A stretch of DNA of 42,741 nucleotides from Clostridiaceae bacterium. Its GTDB lineage: Bacteria; Bacillota; Clostridia; Oscillospirales; Acutalibacteraceae. Each line of letters opens with the position of its first letter. The stretch's first letter is position 1. A model generated the notes under the pieces. The model saw nothing but the letters and a program-made list of their open reading frames with translations, made no database searches and had not been told where the DNA came from. The stretch spans positions 1-42,741 of the forward strand of contig JAEDGF010000004.1 in the NCBI GenBank assembly GCA_016297645.1, in the 5' to 3' direction. Of this stretch, positions 40,762-42,741 are shown piece by piece. The position numbers and the translations under genes were made by a program.

Positions 40762-41733
40762 TTAACCGTTGAATTCGTCTTTCAGCCTGTCATAAAGTGT
40801 GGGAATCGTTATCTGATGATCCCCCTCGAAATGCCAACCCATTCCTCCGCGGCAAGTGGGGCGATTGACTATGTTTTTACGCGGACGATAATAGTAGTTC
40901 GGGTCATCATAACCGATTTTGCACCTGTAATCTCCGAGGTGAATAAGGTCAAAATTCGCGGTCGTGATATTAAATGTGGGGTACCCGAGATTGCGCGCAA
41001 TCGAAAGTGTTTTAAGAAAGACCTCAGGACCGATAACAGCCGAACCGAAGTTTAAAAACACGCCGCCGTCAAGCTGCGCAACGCTGTACGCCATTTTCTT
41101 AAAATCAATTCCGGAGCATTTGCCGATTGCTGCCATGTCGCACGACGGGTGCTGATGGATAATATCCGTTCCGAGAGCGATGTGATAGGTCGCCGGTATA
41201 TCAAGCTTATATGCATTCCAAAGAATGCAGTCGTTTTTATTCGGGAATTTTTCGGGATGGATATCTATGTATTCGCCAAGCGCTTCACCGTAACCTATAT
41301 CTGACTGAGCACCTCTTTTGATTGCTTCATTCATCCACGCACCGGTCTGCTCCCACATTCCGAAAGATCCGTCCTCGATTGCGGTGGGGACATCCTCCGA
41401 TGTGCCGCCGAGATAAGCAAGCTCGAAATCGTGTATGCTCGTCGCACCGTTCGCGGCAATGTGTGTAATAATACCCATTTTCATAAGCTCAATAACATAT
41501 CTCGAAAGACGGTTTTTTACGACATGGGCACCCATGCTCCAAATAACCGGTCTGCCGTTTTTTCTTGCGGTTATGATTCTGTCAATAAGCTCATCGAAAC
41601 CGTCGGCATTATAGACCTCATGCTCGGTCACACCGGGGGTCATCATATTGTCAATGGTTACAAGGTTATGGCGATTCTCTGCTGAATATGTTTTTATACC
41701 GGAAAAATCAAGCTGCATTTGTCTGCGTTTCAT
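40762..41733 (-). CDS. Deoxyhypusine-synthase-like Rossmann protein, uncharacterised
   Basis: In this 323-residue soluble protein, distinctive stretches are PVIWSMGAHVVKNRLSRYV, the MGIITHIAANGATSIHDFEL segment, LGGTSEDV, DGSFGMWEQTG, and a late TANFDLIHLGDYR. The strand-turn-NG/HDFE arrangement recalls deoxyhypusine-synthase-like proteins of bacteria, but the catalytic lysine motif of true deoxyhypusine synthase is not recognisable, and bacteria generally lack its eIF5A substrate. A nucleotide- or NAD-binding fold is inferred. AAGGAG lies eight bases before ATG; a TGGTAAAAT extended -10 is at 41770-41778. Paired with the PfkB kinase, it probably acts on the same sugar pathway. Confidence 0.65.
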   Translation of the reverse strand: MKRRQMQLDFSGIKTYSAENRHNLVTIDNMMTPGVTEHEVYNADGFDELIDRIITARKNGRPVIWSMGAHVVKNRLSRYVIELMKMGIITHIAANGATSIHDFELAYLGGTSEDVPTAIEDGSFGMWEQTGAWMNEAIKRGAQSDIGYGEALGEYIDIHPEKFPNKNDCILWNAYKLDIPATYHIALGTDIIHQHPSCDMAAIGKCSGIDFKKMAYSVAQLDGGVFLNFGSAVIGPEVFLKTLSIARNLGYPTFNITTANFDLIHLGDYRCKIGYDDPNYYYRPRKNIVNRPTCRGGMGWHFEGDHQITIPTLYDRLKDEFNG

Positions 41734-41864
41734 ATGATCGGCTCCTTTATGACTTTTCTATTCCCGTTAATTTTACCATAGCAATTCGAAATTTACCACT
41801 GTTTTTTTTGATTTCATTTAATGCAGCTTACCGCGCCGAACAATATAATCGGCATATTCTCTCG

Positions 41865-41893
41865 TTGCATTGACGGCTGTGTTATGATAGAAT
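41865..41893 (+). promoter_or_regulatory. Promoter of the EEP-family gene
   Basis: TTGCAT (41865-41870) and TAGAAT (41888-41893) are separated by 17 bases. An overlapping alternative, TTGACG (41870-41875) with TATGAC (41893-41898), is also 17 apart. Confidence 0.55.
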
Positions 41894-41938
41894 ATGACAT
41901 GAAGCCAAAAAAAAACCGGCTCAAAAGGAGAAAGACAA

Positions 41939-42697
41939 ATGAGAATAATGAGTTTTAATGTCCTTTGCTACGGCAGCGGCAAACACGATTGGACAAAGAG
42001 AATTCCTCTTGTTGTCCGTACCATCAGAAACTGCAACCCCGATACTTTCGGTGTTCAAGAGGCGCACTACGACTGGATGAGGGCCCTGATTGCGGCATTC
42101 CCCGACTACGACTATGTCGGTGTCGGCAGAGATAACGGAAAAAAACGCGGAGAGTTCTCGGCGGTTTTCTATAAAAAGGATGAGTTCGAGGTAATCGACA
42201 AGGGCAACTTCTGGCTTTCCGAAACGCCGGAAAAACCCGGCAGCAAGGGTTGGGACGCGGCGTGCATAAGAATTTGCTCATGGGCAAAGCTCAGAAGAAA
42301 AAAGGACGGAAAAGAGTTTGTTCACCTCAACACCCATCTCGACCACATCGGTGAAGTCGCAATGCAGAAGGGCGCGGAGCTTGTCGCAGAACGCGGCACC
42401 GAGATAGCGGCGGGCGCACCGGCATTCTTTACCGGCGATTTCAATGTTACGCCCGACTCGGCACCGTGCAGGGCTGTAAAAGCCTGCGGTTTTAAAGATG
42501 CAAGAGATATGACCGACAGAACCGACATGGGCGACACATACCATGCGTTTGAAGATCCGAACGCGCCCCACTCGGTTATCGACTATGTGTTCTGCAAGGG
42601 TGACATCACCGTGAAGCAGTTCAAAGTCGTACGCAAGCATATTGACGGAGAGATTCCCTCAGATCATTACCCTGTTTTTGCGGATGTAAATTTTTGA
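41939..42697 (+). CDS. Endonuclease/exonuclease/phosphatase-family hydrolase
   Basis: This 252-residue protein has the DNase I-like fold. Motifs in order: RIMSFNVLC (2-10), the metal glutamate in VQEAHYDW, NTHLDH, GDFNVTPDS, SVIDYVFCKG, and the closing SDHYPVFADV. All catalytic positions of the family (Glu, Asp, Asn, His) are present. No signal peptide is seen. Members include phosphodiesterases, sphingomyelinases and sugar-phosphatases as well as nucleases, so the substrate is open. AAAGGAG lies eight bases before ATG. It is a single-gene unit, divergent from the DHS-like gene; another promoter starts immediately after its stop. Confidence 0.9.
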   Translation: MRIMSFNVLCYGSGKHDWTKRIPLVVRTIRNCNPDTFGVQEAHYDWMRALIAAFPDYDYVGVGRDNGKKRGEFSAVFYKKDEFEVIDKGNFWLSETPEKPGSKGWDAACIRICSWAKLRRKKDGKEFVHLNTHLDHIGEVAMQKGAELVAERGTEIAAGAPAFFTGDFNVTPDSAPCRAVKACGFKDARDMTDRTDMGDTYHAFEDPNAPHSVIDYVFCKGDITVKQFKVVRKHIDGEIPSDHYPVFADVNF

Positions 42698-42698
42698 T

Positions 42699-42727
42699 TT
42701 GAACCGACAATAAACTTTTGCTATAAA
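42699..42727 (+). promoter_or_regulatory. Promoter of a gene beyond the right edge
   Basis: TTGAAC (42699-42704) and TATAAA (42722-42727) are separated by 17 bases and point out of the window. Confidence 0.55.
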
Positions 42728-42741
42728 AAAACTGACCTTTT

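Noticed and set aside
40306..41055. Plus-strand open frame across the PfkB and DHS-like genes
   Set aside because: It spans the junction of two good minus-strand genes and shows no protein family pattern.

Overview
The window reads as a chromosomal segment of a low-to-middle GC Bacillota, most likely an uncultured gut-type Clostridia (Oscillospirales/Christensenellales-like). This is an inference from strong GGAGG ribosome sites, consensus sigma-A promoters, TTG/GTG starts, a YerC-type TrpR-like regulator, a SpoIIM-like protein, YfhO, RecD2, a C-terminally extended MetRS, and many threonine-rich exported or membrane tails. No ribosomal RNA is present, so the lineage cannot be fixed. Gene density is high; only 26112-26479 exceeds 300 bases without a gene.

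Layout. Positions 1-114 hold the last codons of a tyrosine integrase that points at a tRNA-Pro(GGG) gene (164-239), so the left edge is probably the end of an integrated element. From 0.4 to 4.8 kb run a YfhO-type membrane protein and an MBL-fold hydrolase (minus strand). They are divergent from an RlmI-type rRNA methyltransferase. From 6.2 to 9.2 kb is a tightly packed minus-strand operon: metallophosphoesterase, AlaX editing protein, TrmB. From 9.4 to 14.0 kb come a YjdF-like membrane protein, a SpoIIM-like and a small membrane protein, yajC, and the coupled operon yerC / methyltransferase / hslO. metG and tatD (14.2-16.9 kb) run the other way and are followed by an orphan 66-residue protein. 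A secreted 121-residue protein (17.5-17.9 kb) faces left.

From 18.1 to 24.3 kb lies the main accessory metabolic block. A glycoside-hydrolase-like protein overlaps a ceramidase-like protein by ATGA, then comes a Gfo/Idh/MocA oxidoreductase, and a TIM-barrel sugar isomerase/epimerase converges on them. It looks like a small intracellular glycan, glycolipid or cyclitol catabolic unit of unknown substrate. After a membrane protein and an alpha/beta hydrolase (24.5-26.1 kb), a minus-strand informational block (26.5-35.4 kb) holds an mreB-like gene overlapping recD2, then valS, folC, a degenerate PP2C-like membrane protein with a threonine-rich outer tail, and a separately promoted 53-residue peptide gene. 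From 35.6 to 39.6 kb are three unrelated serine hydrolases and a 105-residue orphan. The right end carries a two-gene unit (deoxyhypusine-synthase-like protein plus PfkB kinase) and an endonuclease/exonuclease/phosphatase-family protein.

Most start sites were reassigned from the longest open frame by ribosome-site position. The most unusual items are the pseudo-PP2C protein with the neighbouring small peptide, the GH/ceramidase-like pair whose second member lacks the ceramidase nucleophile motif, the altered catalytic loop of TrmB, and the uncharacterised DHS-like/PfkB pair. All functions are read from sequence patterns by eye; no database search was run.
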